From assembly GCA_035533295.1 (NCBI GenBank), contig DATLUA010000040.1:6942-70941 (forward strand): DNA of 64,000 nucleotides, given 5' to 3'. Origin of the DNA: JAGWJU01 sp035533295. Lineage in GTDB: Bacteria; Elusimicrobiota; Elusimicrobia; UBA1565; UBA9628. Of the stretch, positions 50,016 to 58,363 are shown in pieces. Positions within the stretch are counted from its first letter, which is position 1; each line of letters begins with the position of its first letter. Under the pieces are notes generated by a model. The model saw only the letters and a program-made list of their open reading frames with translations. It did no database searches and was not told where the DNA came from. Made by a program: the position numbers and the translations under genes.

Positions 50016-51766
50016 CCGCGTTATTTGAGCGGTCCCAACTGCGCGCGCTGGCCATTCTGGCCTTGGCCGTCTTCGCGGCTTACGGCTCCTCGCTAAAAAG
50101 CAATGCTTTCGTCTATGATGACCGGTACCTCATCGCGGACAACCCCTTCCTGCACGAGGGATCGGCGGGAATTGCCCATCTTTTGTCCACGGGCTACTGG
50201 CAGGCAATCGACGGCGACGACGCCAAAGTGCAGGAATACCGGCCGGTATTGATGTTGAGTTTTCTGGCTCAGACTTTTATCACCGGATTTTCCGCCCGGG
50301 CCATGCGCCTGGGAAACATCCTGCTCCATCTTTTAGTCTGCCTGCTTCTCTGGGAAATTCTAAGGCGAAAAATGGGGCCCGACGCGGCCCTGGCCGGCGC
50401 GCTTGTCTATGCCGTCATGCCCATTCACGCCGAGGCCGTCGGGCTCCTGGTGGGACGCTCGGAAGTGCTTTCCGCGGTTTTTCTTCTCTCGGCCTGGCTT
50501 GCCTTGGAAGAGGAGGCCGAACGAGGCCTGGCCTTGGGGCTTGCGCTCTACGCCGCCGCCGTTCTGACCAAAGAATCCTCCGTCATGTTCCCGCTCTTCA
50601 TGGTCGCCAACGATTGGGTTTTCTTCCATCGAAAGCCATGGGAGAAAGGAAGCCGGGCCAGTCAAAGCGGTCTCTGGCTCATGACGGCCATGGCCCTGAC
50701 GCCGCGGATGATGGTCCTTCCCGCCCCATTCCACGGCGGCACGCCTTATTTTCAGGATGGACGGCTGATCGCGGCGCTGACTTTCGCACGGTTCAGCCTC
50801 ACGCATTATCTTTGGCCCAGTCTGACAGGGACGGGCCTGTGCACGGATTATTCGCGCCCACTCATTCCCGATTCAAGCCCCGCATCTATTGTCGCTTGGC
50901 CTATCCTGCTTTCAGTCGCCGCTCTTTTCGCCGCCGCGGCATGGGGAATCGTTAAAAAAAGAAGCTCTTTAGGTTTCTGGCTTCTGGCGCCCTGCCTTTT
51001 TCTTCTGCCGACCTCGAATCTTATCCTGCCCCTCGACACCCTGGGAGCCGAGCGATTTCTATACTGGCCCACCATCGGTCTCGCCGCGGGATGGGGCTTC
51101 CTTTATTGGAAAACTAAAAAAATAGCGCCTCGGCTCTCTCATGCCGGGCTTATTTGCCTTTGCGCGGTCTACGCGCTCTTGCTCTCAGAGCGGAATCGCG
51201 TATGGGGCTCCCCTCTCAGCTTTGATCGCGCGGCCGTTGCCTGCAATCCCGTATCCGCTCCAGCCTGGGATGGATTGGGGAGCGATTTAACCTCGGAAGG
51301 CCAGTCCGCTCAGGGCGCCGCCGATTTGGAGCGCGCGTCCTCCCTCAATCCGAATTTAGCCGATCCCTACTACAATATGGCGCGGCTGGAGTTTTCCCGC
51401 GGAGAAACGACGAAAGCCAGGGGCTTGCTGCGCGAGTCGCTGCGCCGCGATCCGCAATCCTCCGATGCCTGGGTTCTCCTGGGATTATGCGATGAAAAGA
51501 AGAATCGCGGCGCAAAGGCGGCGTTGTCGGATTTTGAAACGGGGGCCCGACTCAATCCCGCCGACGCTTTGGCGCAATTCGATGCCGGCCGCCTTTGCCT
51601 GATCACCTCGAATTTCGACTGCGTCCGCAGCTACTGGAAACGATACCTGCGGCTGGCGCCGGAAAATCCGCAGGCGCCCGCCGTGCGCGCCTGGCTTTAC
51701 CGATTGAACTCAGGCCCCCGCCCTCAGCCCGGCCTAGCGCAGGAAAGGAAAGCCCCAGGGCAGTAG
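50012..51766 (+). CDS. Membrane protein with C-terminal TPRs, TMTC/DUF1736-like
   Basis: 584 residues. The first outside loop SNAFVYDDRYLIADNPFLHE has the DD motif of GT-C mannosyltransferases of the TMTC type; YRPVLMLSFLAQTFITGF, VYAVMPIHAEAVGLLVGRSE and LTKESSVMFPLFMVAND match the same group. About ten helices run to residue 400, then two or three TPR units (AWDGLGSDLTSEGQSAQGAA, DPYYNMARLEFSRGETTKA, AWVLLGLCDEKKNRGAKAAL). A role in O-glycosylation of surface proteins is likely from the family. It is co-translated with the preceding GT-C gene and its end overlaps the converging prepilin peptidase gene by 33 nt. Confidence 0.82.
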   Translation: MTALFERSQLRALAILALAVFAAYGSSLKSNAFVYDDRYLIADNPFLHEGSAGIAHLLSTGYWQAIDGDDAKVQEYRPVLMLSFLAQTFITGFSARAMRLGNILLHLLVCLLLWEILRRKMGPDAALAGALVYAVMPIHAEAVGLLVGRSEVLSAVFLLSAWLALEEEAERGLALGLALYAAAVLTKESSVMFPLFMVANDWVFFHRKPWEKGSRASQSGLWLMTAMALTPRMMVLPAPFHGGTPYFQDGRLIAALTFARFSLTHYLWPSLTGTGLCTDYSRPLIPDSSPASIVAWPILLSVAALFAAAAWGIVKKRSSLGFWLLAPCLFLLPTSNLILPLDTLGAERFLYWPTIGLAAGWGFLYWKTKKIAPRLSHAGLICLCAVYALLLSERNRVWGSPLSFDRAAVACNPVSAPAWDGLGSDLTSEGQSAQGAADLERASSLNPNLADPYYNMARLEFSRGETTKARGLLRESLRRDPQSSDAWVLLGLCDEKKNRGAKAALSDFETGARLNPADALAQFDAGRLCLITSNFDCVRSYWKRYLRLAPENPQAPAVRAWLYRLNSGPRPQPGLAQERKAPGQ

Positions 51767-52510
51767 ATAAAAGAAATTAGCGATCGCGCCCAAAGCGAGA
51801 AAGGGGGCGAAGGGAATCGGTTCGTCCCGTTTAAGCTTTCTCCGGGCCATCAGCGTCCCGCCGTAGAGAACGCCGGCAAAGGACGCGATCAGGACGCAGT
51901 CAAACACGCCCAGGACGCCGCTCCACGCGCCGATGGCCGCCAAAAGCTTGATGTCGCCCCCGCCCATGGCTTCTTTTTTGAACAGGCGCTCGCCTAAGGC
52001 CGCGATGCCCCAGCATAGGGCGAAGCCGAAGGCCGCCCCGCCGGCGCTTGCGGCGGCCCGCCAGGGCCAGGACTCTTGGGCCAGGAGCGGATTAACGCCG
52101 GAAATCCCAATTCCAAGGGCGCACAAGCCCAGAGAAAGCTCATCGGGGATGAGGAAAGTGTCTCCATCAATAAAAGCAACGGCCGTGAGCCCGGCCGCAG
52201 CCAGGCTGGCCGAGAAAACCCAGGGGCCGTTTCCCCAGCGCAGCCACAACGACAGGCACAACCCCGCCATCAAAAGCTCGACCGCCGGATAGCGCGCTGA
52301 AATTTTTCCGCGGCACGAGCGGCAGCGGCCGCGCAGAAAAATCCAGCTCAAAATCGGGACATTATCGTAAAAAGAGATGAGGACGCCGCATCCCGGACAA
52401 TGCGAGCGCGGCCGGACCACGGACTCGTCTTTGGGGAGCCGGCAGATGACGACGTTGAGGAAGCTTCCCAGGCAGGCGCCCAGCCAAAAAACCGCCGCGT
52501 CAATAAGCAT
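51734..52510 (-). CDS. pilD: Prepilin peptidase (A24A family)
   Basis: 258 residues with about seven helices. The N-terminal methylase-type region has LGSFLNVVICRLP and the zinc cysteines CPGCGVLISFYDNVPILSW and CRSCRGKI. The catalytic Asp residues are in AFIDGDTFLIPDELS and in AMGGGDIKLLAAIGAW (the GGGD motif). The enzyme cuts prepilin leaders after Gly and N-methylates the new end, so it should serve the type IV pilins next to it and the prepilins elsewhere in the window. The start overlaps the pilin gene by 11 nt; the end overlaps the converging TMTC-like gene. Confidence 0.95.
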   Translation of the reverse strand: MLIDAAVFWLGACLGSFLNVVICRLPKDESVVRPRSHCPGCGVLISFYDNVPILSWIFLRGRCRSCRGKISARYPAVELLMAGLCLSLWLRWGNGPWVFSASLAAAGLTAVAFIDGDTFLIPDELSLGLCALGIGISGVNPLLAQESWPWRAAASAGGAAFGFALCWGIAALGERLFKKEAMGGGDIKLLAAIGAWSGVLGVFDCVLIASFAGVLYGGTLMARRKLKRDEPIPFAPFLALGAIANFFYLLPWGFPFLR

Positions 52511-52922
52511 TCCAGGAGTTTCCCGCGCTGTCCGTGTGCGTGCAGTCGACCAGCACCGTCCCGTAGTTTTGATCGCCGGGTCCGTTGTCGAAAAACCAGC
52601 CGCCGGAGTCCCCGATGGAGGAGGCGTCGTTCTCGGCCGACGAATTGTCGTGATAATAAGGGGTTTTCGCCGTGGGCACGAGAGACAGATATTTTCCGTT
52701 GGCGGTTAAATCCGCTATCCGACGCGGATAATTCCCCTGCGAATCGCCGTAATATACCGTCATCGCCGATCGGATGGACCCCAAATTGCCTTTCGTCGCG
52801 CCCTCGTTGGAGCGGCGCACCAAGTCCGCGAATTTGGGGATGGCGATGGCCGCCAAGAGGGCGATGATGAAAACCACGATCATCAACTCCATGATCGTGA
52901 AGCCCGGCTCTTGGCGCGTCAT
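52500..52922 (-). CDS. Type IV pilin, second paralogue
   Basis: 140 residues. The leader MTRQEPG is followed by FTIMELMIVVFIIALLAAIA, cut after Gly with Glu at +5. The body is close to the pilin at 53005-53442: KFADLVRRSNEGATKGNLGS, SIRSAMTVYYGDSQGNYP, NGKYLSLVPTAKTP, GGWFFDNGPGDQNYG and LVDCTHTD. It lies just after the terminator of the first pilin and shows no ribosome site, so it is probably made in smaller amounts, as read-through or minor subunit. It overlaps the prepilin peptidase gene by 11 nt. Confidence 0.93.
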   Translation of the reverse strand: MTRQEPGFTIMELMIVVFIIALLAAIAIPKFADLVRRSNEGATKGNLGSIRSAMTVYYGDSQGNYPRRIADLTANGKYLSLVPTAKTPYYHDNSSAENDASSIGDSGGWFFDNGPGDQNYGTVLVDCTHTDSAGNSWNAY

Positions 52923-52933
52923 TTATTTTTTAT

Positions 52934-52977
52934 AAAAACAGCAAGGGCTCCCCCCGAACCGCCGGGGAAGCCCCTGC
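52934..52977 (-). terminator. Rho-independent terminator after the first pilin gene
   Basis: On the minus strand a 14-bp stem with two mismatches (right arm GCAGGGGCTTCCCC, left arm GGGGAGCCCTTGC) is followed by TGTTTTT. It lies between the two pilin genes and should give the first pilin a short, abundant mRNA with partial read-through to the second pilin and pilD. Confidence 0.8.
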
Positions 52978-53004
52978 TTTATTGCTTGTTAGGACCGCCT
53001 AGAA

Positions 53005-53442
53005 TTAATAGGTGGACCAGGTGTTGCCGACCGTGTCGGTGTGCGTGCAGTCCACCAGCACGGTTCCGTAGTTGGTGTCGCCCGAGCCGTTGTCGAAGAA
53101 CCACTCGCCGGTGTCGGTCACAGCCGATGCGTCCACCTCGGTCGATGCAGTCGCGTGATACGGCGGCGTCTGAGCGCTCGGAATCGCGGTCAGATACTTG
53201 CCGTTCTCCGTCAGCGAGCTGATCGCCGTCGGATAGACTCCCTGCTGATCGCCGTAGTAGATGCTCATGGCCGACCTGATGGAGCCGAGGTTGCCCTTGG
53301 TGGCGCCTTCCTTGGACTCCCGGATGAGGTCCGCGAACTTCGGGATGGCGATGGCCGCCAAGATGCCGATGATGGCCACCACGATCATCAACTCGATGAG
53401 CGTGAAGCCCGCGGTTCCGGTTTTTTTCATTTCCTTTGTCAT
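53005..53442 (-). CDS. Type IV major pilin
   Basis: 145 residues. MTKEMKKTGTAG then FTLIELMIVVAIIGILAAIA is a textbook prepilin signal. The mature part has PKFADLIRESKEGATKGNLG, SAMSIYYGDQQGVYP, a variable loop (YHATASTEVDASAV), GEWFFDNGSGDTNYG and a single Cys near the end (LVDCTHTD). This short PulG/PilE-like form is typical of Elusimicrobiota pilins. AAAGGGGG lies seven bases before the ATG. A strong terminator follows and a large inverted repeat and palindromes precede it, so it is likely the highly expressed, regulated main subunit. Confidence 0.95.
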   Translation of the reverse strand: MTKEMKKTGTAGFTLIELMIVVAIIGILAAIAIPKFADLIRESKEGATKGNLGSIRSAMSIYYGDQQGVYPTAISSLTENGKYLTAIPSAQTPPYHATASTEVDASAVTDTGEWFFDNGSGDTNYGTVLVDCTHTDTVGNTWSTY

Positions 53443-53523
53443 GCTATACCCCCTTTGCCGCTCTATTTATGGATGAATGATATTTAAGGGAAAAACACTA
53501 TATCGAGCGGCGTATGGTATAGC
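53443..53523 (-). promoter_or_regulatory. Large inverted repeat over the pilin promoter and ribosome site
   Basis: GCTATACC (53443-53450) and GGTATAGC (53516-53523) pair exactly, as do GCCGCTC (53457-53463) and GAGCGGC (53505-53511), with a 41-nt centre. One side arm includes the pilin ribosome site. A -10 box TATAGT (53502-53497, minus strand) lies just inside the arms; TTGCGC (53527-53522) is a possible -35 with a long 19-nt spacer. Confidence 0.6.
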
Positions 53524-53565
53524 GCAAAGGAGTATACCCCAAAACCCCCGGCCTGTCAAGAAAAA

Positions 53566-53633
53566 GGGCCTAGGTCTTTAGGCCTAGAACACCATAGGAC
53601 CTTTGGTCCTAATCAAATTGGGTCCTTAGACCC
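53566..53633. repeat. Cluster of three short palindromes
   Basis: GGCCTA/TAGGCC (53567-53572, 53579-53584), TAGGACC-TTT-GGTCCTA (53595-53611, perfect 7-bp arms) and GGGTC-CTTA-GACCC (53620-53633) lie in a row. The arms are variants of GGTCCT/AGGACC. The cluster sits between the pilin gene and the divergent gene at 53684. No T run follows, so simple termination does not explain it. Confidence 0.65.
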
Positions 53634-53634
53634 C

Positions 53635-53663
53635 TTGCGCAAACCGCCTTTCCCGGCCATACT
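53635..53663 (+). promoter_or_regulatory. Promoter of the secreted protein gene at 53684
   Basis: TTGCGC (53635-53640), a 17-nt spacer and CATACT (53658-53663); start near 53670. It begins one base after the last palindrome of the cluster, so a protein bound there would affect it. Confidence 0.45.
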
Positions 53664-53683
53664 TAGCGCGGAGAGCGGCGGCA

Positions 53684-54247
53684 ATGAACCTCAAAATCGC
53701 GGCGGCAACGGTCTTCACCTTGTCCTTAAGCGCTTCCACCGTTTGGTGCGGCGCGCTTGCCGGCCAAGACCTCTCGAATGGATCGCCTTCCGTGGAAGAT
53801 TTTTTGATGGCTATCGCAGGCCAAGGCGGCGCCGATCCCTGCGCCGCCGCTAGCGCCGCGAACCCGGGCGGCCAGGGCGGCGAACAAGTCCCCGCCTCGT
53901 GCCAAGCGGCGCGAACGCAGGCCGCGAAGAAAGCCGCCGGAAACCAGGCAACGGCGGGAACAACGGCGGACGACAGTTCCCTGCAAAACGCGGACGCCTT
54001 GGGGGACGCCCTCGGAAGCACCGTTTCCGATTTTTCTCCGACCGAACAGGGCGCGCGCTCCGCCGCCCAGGCCGACTCCAAAGCCCAAGCCAACGCACGA
54101 AGAGTCGCGGCCGCCAGCGCCTTGAAAAAACAAGCCGCCACGATTCCCGCGCCCTCGGGCCACTACGGTCCGGCGGGGCTTAATCAAACTGTTCCAGCGG
54201 CATTCAAAGCCGCGGAACAGGCCGCGAACGGCCTAAACCAGCAGTAG
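53684..54247 (+). CDS. Small secreted Ala/Gln-rich protein of unknown function
   Basis: 187 residues. A signal peptide (KIAAATVFTLSLSASTVWCGA) is followed by a low-complexity, mostly helical or disordered chain rich in Ala, Gly, Gln and Ser, with two Cys (ADPCAAAS, PASCQAAR) about 23 residues apart. No family is recognised. GGAGAG precedes the ATG. It is divergent from the main pilin gene and shares its palindrome-rich upstream region, which hints at joint control, but a role in the pilus is only a guess. Confidence 0.6.
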   Translation: MNLKIAAATVFTLSLSASTVWCGALAGQDLSNGSPSVEDFLMAIAGQGGADPCAAASAANPGGQGGEQVPASCQAARTQAAKKAAGNQATAGTTADDSSLQNADALGDALGSTVSDFSPTEQGARSAAQADSKAQANARRVAAASALKKQAATIPAPSGHYGPAGLNQTVPAAFKAAEQAANGLNQQ

Positions 54248-54293
54248 TAGCCAGCAGCACCCCGCCGAACCCTCGCCGCGCGCGTGGCCCGCC

Positions 54294-54536
54294 TTAGTAA
54301 CGACGCGAGGGGCGCTTGACTCTGATGCGGACGGCGGGGATAAAGCCCACGTCCGTCTGGGTGGTTGGCACCGAGGAATCAAGCTCGGTTTTGGAGCCGC
54401 CAAGCCCGGTAAAAACCGAGAAATCCGGCGGCCAAGAAAGTCTCTTCCGGTTGGCGATGAGCCCGCCCGCCGCGAAAGCCAAGAATAGCAGGGCCACCCA
54501 CAGCAGCCATTCCCTGCTCCCGTCCTGCTCCGCCAT
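54294..54536 (-). CDS. Small single-helix membrane protein after rpoD
   Basis: 80 residues. An acidic start (MAEQDGSRE), one membrane helix (WLLWVALLFLAFAAGGLIA, about 10-28) and a polar tail ending in VRIRVKRPSRRY. No family is recognised. It begins eight bases after the rpoD stop with no clear ribosome site, so it would be made from the rpoD mRNA by re-initiation. Moderate confidence that it is a real gene. Confidence 0.5.
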   Translation of the reverse strand: MAEQDGSREWLLWVALLFLAFAAGGLIANRKRLSWPPDFSVFTGLGGSKTELDSSVPTTQTDVGFIPAVRIRVKRPSRRY

Positions 54537-54544
54537 AGGGGAGC

Positions 54545-56257
54545 CTAGTCGAGGTAGTCCCGCAGCGGCTTGCTGCGCGACGGGTGCCTGAGCTTGCGAA
54601 TCGCCTTGGCCTCGATTTGCCTAACGCGCTCCCGGGTCACGCGGAAAAGACGCCCGACTTCCTCCAGGGTCCGGGGATAGCCCGAATCAAGCCCGAAGCG
54701 GAGCTTGACGATTTTCGCCTCGCGATCGGTCAAGGTCGAAAGCACCTTCTCGACCTCTTTGCGCCGCAAATAGTCGGTCGCCGAATAAGACGGCGCCTGG
54801 CCGCCCTTGTCCTCGATGAAGTCCTCGAGATAGGAGTCCTCGTCCTCGCCCACCGGCGTGGCCAAGGACACGGGCTCCTGCATGATCTTGAGCACGTTCT
54901 TGACCTTGTCCATGGAGATGTGAAGCGACCGGCTGTACTCGTCCACCATGGGGTCGCGCCCGTATTCCTGCCGGTACTTGCGCGTGACCTTGGAGAGCTT
55001 GGAAATAAGCTCCTTCATGTGGACCGGGATGCGGATGGTCCGCGCCTGATCCGCGATGGCGCGGTTGATGGACTGGCGGATCCACCACGTGGCGTAGGTG
55101 GAGAACTTGAAGCCCCTCTTATACTCGAACTTCTCGACCGCTTTCATGAGGCCCAGCCCCCCCTCCTGAATCAGGTCGGAGAGCTCCAAGTTCGAGTTGA
55201 CGTGCTTCTTGGCGATGGAGACGACCAGCCTCAGGTTGGCCTTGATAAGCTTGAGCTTGTCGCCCAGAATCGTCTCCTCCAAAGCCACGATCTTGTCGTC
55301 GAGCTCCAGAAAACGGTCCAAGGCAATGGGCAGGTTGTTCTGGAAATGCTCCAGCCGCTCCGCGATGCCCCGCATGTTCTCCAAGGCCGCTTCCACGGCC
55401 GACGGCGCGTAGCCGGTCTTGGTCCTAAACGCCTCGGATTTCATGCGGCCCTTTTTCACCGCGGCATAATAACGGGCTAATTCCTCGTACGAGGTTCCAT
55501 AACGGACTTCGTAACGCTTGAGCTCGTCCCGGCACTGCCGGATTTTGGCCGCGTAATTCTTGATGCGGTTGGTCAGGCGTTTGATCTTTTCCTGGTTCAA
55601 GTTGAGGCTGATGATTTTGGCGATGACCGATTTGTTGATTTTCTCCATCGACTTATTGAGCTTCAAGTGCGCGGCCGGGGAAAGCTTCTGGTTCTTAAGT
55701 TTCTCGCGAATCCGCTGCATCGCTTTTTCGGCCTTGGCGATGAACTGGGCCACGATCTTCATGCGCCGGCGCATGCCGGAAAGCTCGGAAGCGGTCTTGC
55801 GGCCGCGCGGCATGAGCTCCTTGGGCGTCATCTCCTGCTGCTCGATGAGGGTCTCCCAGTTGCGGATTTCCCGCATCGTGATGGGCGATTCCAAAACCAG
55901 GAACCGCAGCTCCTTTTCGCGCTCGCGCACGTTGCGCGCCAGCGTCACCTCTTCCTCGCGGTTCAAGAGGGGCACGCGCCCCATCTCGGAAAGATACATT
56001 CGGATGGAGTTGGATACGTCGGAGACGGAGCTCCATTCCTCCGAAAAACGCTCGCGTCCGGAAGAGGGCGCCGCGGGCTTCTTTCTATCAACGACCTCGA
56101 TGCCCAAATCCTCGAGGGTGGACATGAGATCGTCGACTTCCTCGGATTTCATGTTCGCCATGGATAAGGAACGGCTAATCTGCTCCAAAGTGAGATAGCC
56201 GTGCTCCTTCCCTAAATCGACTAGATTGCGCATCGCTTGACTTGATGGTATGGCCAT
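54545..56257 (-). CDS. rpoD: Primary sigma factor RpoD (sigma 70)
   Basis: 570 residues. Region 1.1 (about 5-55), region 1.2 with SIRMYLSEMGRVPLLNREEE, a long charged non-conserved insert (about 130-320), region 2 (AKKHVNSNLELSDLIQEG, FEYKRGFKFSTYATWWIRQS), region 3 (IRIPVHMKELISKL) and region 4 with the HTH TLEEVGRLFRVTRERVRQIE are all present. It directs RNA polymerase to housekeeping promoters such as those listed here. The gene lies 30 nt after dnaG, forming the classic rpsU-dnaG-rpoD set. Confidence 0.98.
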   Translation of the reverse strand: MAIPSSQAMRNLVDLGKEHGYLTLEQISRSLSMANMKSEEVDDLMSTLEDLGIEVVDRKKPAAPSSGRERFSEEWSSVSDVSNSIRMYLSEMGRVPLLNREEEVTLARNVREREKELRFLVLESPITMREIRNWETLIEQQEMTPKELMPRGRKTASELSGMRRRMKIVAQFIAKAEKAMQRIREKLKNQKLSPAAHLKLNKSMEKINKSVIAKIISLNLNQEKIKRLTNRIKNYAAKIRQCRDELKRYEVRYGTSYEELARYYAAVKKGRMKSEAFRTKTGYAPSAVEAALENMRGIAERLEHFQNNLPIALDRFLELDDKIVALEETILGDKLKLIKANLRLVVSIAKKHVNSNLELSDLIQEGGLGLMKAVEKFEYKRGFKFSTYATWWIRQSINRAIADQARTIRIPVHMKELISKLSKVTRKYRQEYGRDPMVDEYSRSLHISMDKVKNVLKIMQEPVSLATPVGEDEDSYLEDFIEDKGGQAPSYSATDYLRRKEVEKVLSTLTDREAKIVKLRFGLDSGYPRTLEEVGRLFRVTRERVRQIEAKAIRKLRHPSRSKPLRDYLD

Positions 56258-56287
56258 ATGTGGATGAATCCTTTCCTATCCTAAGCT

Positions 56288-58054
56288 CTAATTCCCGCGC
56301 CTTTTCGTCGCCGAGTGAAGGCGCGAATACTCTTCCTGCAGGGCCGCGTCCTTGGGGCGCTTCCCATCTCCCATCTCGCGGATTTGCGGCTCGATTTCCC
56401 GCAAGCGCCTGAGCGCCCGCCGCCGCGCCAGCAGGACTTCCAGCGCCTTGCCGGAATCGGCGCTCTTTTTATCCTCCACCAACAGCCCGGAAGCGCACGA
56501 CCGCTCGGCTTCTTCCAGGGATTCCAAAAGCCGCGCCGGCCAAGACGGCTCGCTTCTCACCCGCTCGAACGCCCGCCAAATGCTGCGGCCGGCGTCGGAG
56601 ACAAAATCGTTCTCGGCCAGCGCCGGCGCCGACGGCCCGACGTTCTCGAAAACCAGCCGAAGAAGCTGCGCGTCCTCCAAGGGGAAAAAAGCGGCCGCAA
56701 CGGCCTTGGGCTCCGCCGCGGGCGCTTTTTCCTGACTGCGACCGCCCATTTTGGCCAGTCCCCCGGGCCGGATCATTTCCCTGAACAGCACGTCCTTGGA
56801 AATATCAAGCGCCTGGGCCAAGCGCTCAATCCATTCACTCTTTAAAATCTCGTCCGGGACCTTGGCGATCAAGGCCAGGACCTCTTTGGCGATGGATGAT
56901 TTTTTCTCGCGTGAAATCGGCTTACCAGCCGTAGCCAAAAGCCTGTGCAGCAGAAATTGATCCGGACTCTCAGATTTGGCCAAGCATTCGTCCTTGAAAG
57001 CCTTGCCGCCGAATTCATTGAGAAACTCGTCCGGGTCCTTGCCTGTGGGCACCATGGCCATACGCACAGAAAGTCCCTTGGACAATAACATCACGGTAGA
57101 GCCGCGCACGGCAGCAGCCTGTCCGGCCTTGTCTGAATCGAAAACTAGAGCCACGGTAGGGACGTAACGCCGGAGCAGGGCAGCCTGCTCCGGCGTCAGG
57201 GCCGTCCCCAGGGGCGCGCAGGCGATGGGAAAGCCGTGCTGATGAGCGGCGATGACGTCCATGTAGCCTTCCATTAAAATCGCCTTGCGCACTTTTCGAA
57301 CGACATTCAATCCCTCCCATAAGCCGTAAAGCACCCGGCTTTTGCTGAACACGGGCGATTCGGGCGAGTTCAAGTACTTTGGCTCGCCGTCGCCCAAAGT
57401 CCGCGCCCCAAAGCCCACCGTCGCGCCCCGCGCGTCACGGATGGGGAACATCACCCGATCGAAAAAATAATCCCGCGGCCGCCCGTCTTTGACTGCGACG
57501 AGACCGGCCGTGGCCAGAACCTCCCGCGCCAAGCCCTTCTTCTCCGCCGCGGCCCAAAACTCGCTGCCGCCCGGCGCGTAGCCCAGCCGGAACGCTTCGG
57601 AGGCTTGCTCCGAAACCTTGCGCGAGGCCAGGTAATTCCTGGCCGTCTCCGCGCGCGGAGACTTCAGGAGGCAGTCGCGGTAAAAATCCGCGGCGAAGGC
57701 CAGCGCCTCCAAAAGAGCCCGGCGCTCCTGCGAACCGGCGCCGGAAGACTCCTTGGTCCAGGACACCGGCACGCCCGCGCGCTCCGCCAGGCGCTCGACC
57801 GCCTCCGAGAAGTTCAGATTCTCGATTTTCATCAGGAAGGCGAACGCGTCGCCGCCGACGCCGCAGCCGAAGCAGTGAAACGCCTGCCGCTCCGCGTTGA
57901 CGTGGAACGACGGCGTCTTCTCCTGATGAAACGGGCAACGCCCCTTGAAGCTGCGCCCCGAAAGGCGCAGATCGGGAACGTACTGAGCCACGACCTCCGC
58001 GATGTCGATCCGGGAACGGATGTTCTCCAGAACTTCCGGAGGAATTAGCCCCAT
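56288..58054 (-). CDS. dnaG: DNA primase DnaG
   Basis: 588 residues from ATG 58054, which gives the family start (MGLIPPEVLENIRSRIDIAE); the frame is open further, but that part overlaps rpsU. The zinc finger CPFHQEKTPSFHV with FHCFGCGVGGD (Cys-His-Cys-Cys), the primase core (YFFDRVMFPIRDARG, FGARTLGDGEPKYLNSPESP), the Toprim motif ILMEGYMDVIAAHQHG and VALVFDSDKAGQAA, and a C-terminal helicase-binding region are visible. It makes RNA primers at the replication fork. The 77-nt gap to rpsU holds the second copy of the 60-nt repeat. Confidence 0.97.
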   Translation of the reverse strand: MGLIPPEVLENIRSRIDIAEVVAQYVPDLRLSGRSFKGRCPFHQEKTPSFHVNAERQAFHCFGCGVGGDAFAFLMKIENLNFSEAVERLAERAGVPVSWTKESSGAGSQERRALLEALAFAADFYRDCLLKSPRAETARNYLASRKVSEQASEAFRLGYAPGGSEFWAAAEKKGLAREVLATAGLVAVKDGRPRDYFFDRVMFPIRDARGATVGFGARTLGDGEPKYLNSPESPVFSKSRVLYGLWEGLNVVRKVRKAILMEGYMDVIAAHQHGFPIACAPLGTALTPEQAALLRRYVPTVALVFDSDKAGQAAAVRGSTVMLLSKGLSVRMAMVPTGKDPDEFLNEFGGKAFKDECLAKSESPDQFLLHRLLATAGKPISREKKSSIAKEVLALIAKVPDEILKSEWIERLAQALDISKDVLFREMIRPGGLAKMGGRSQEKAPAAEPKAVAAAFFPLEDAQLLRLVFENVGPSAPALAENDFVSDAGRSIWRAFERVRSEPSWPARLLESLEEAERSCASGLLVEDKKSADSGKALEVLLARRRALRRLREIEPQIREMGDGKRPKDAALQEEYSRLHSATKRRGN

Positions 58055-58080
58055 AACAGCCGGCGGCAAAAGCCTTAGGC

Positions 58081-58140
58081 CGGGACCCATCGGGCCCGGC
58101 ACAGATGCCGCCGCGGATAGGCTGATACCATCTAGACCCG
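58081..58140 (-). repeat. Dispersed 60-nt palindromic element, copy 2
   Basis: 44 of 60 bases match 10681-10740 without gaps. On the minus strand it starts at the rpsU stop (GGTCTAGATG) and contains hairpins GGCA-TCTG-TGCC and CGGGCCCGATGGGTCCCG. A further GCC-TAA-GGC with TTTT follows (58079-58067), which could weaken transcription into dnaG. Confidence 0.6.
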
Positions 58141-58332
58141 CCGGCGTCGCCTCATCGAGCGGCGCCGCTTGCGCATCGCTTCGGCCGCCTTCATCTTCCG
58201 CTTCAAGGCCGAAGGTATGTAGCGCTCGCGCCGTTTGATTTCGCGCAGAACGCCGTTGCGCTCGCACTCGCGCTTGAAGCGCCGCAGCACCTCATCGATG
58301 GGTTCTCCTTCCCGCACTTTCACAAAAACCAT
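58132..58332 (-). CDS. rpsU: 30S ribosomal protein S21
   Basis: 66 residues. MVFVKVREGEPIDEVLRRFK and RECERNGVLREIKRRERY are the conserved core, followed by a very basic tail (RKRRRSMRRRRR). S21 is the last protein bound at the 30S platform and helps initiation. GGGGTGAT upstream resembles a ribosome site. A TATAAT sits four bases before the ATG in an extended -10 context (TGATATAAT); if used, the mRNA would start at the ATG itself. Gene order rpsU, dnaG, rpoD matches the macromolecular synthesis operon. Confidence 0.96.
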   Translation of the reverse strand: MVFVKVREGEPIDEVLRRFKRECERNGVLREIKRRERYIPSALKRKMKAAEAMRKRRRSMRRRRRV

Positions 58333-58363
58333 GAAATTATATCACCCCTTTGCGCGCCTGTTT

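Noticed and set aside
58336..58341. TATAAT four bases before rpsU as its main promoter
   Set aside because: Kept only as a possibility: the mRNA would begin at the ATG, and the same bases overlap a GGGGTGAT ribosome-site-like sequence. No -35 is visible.
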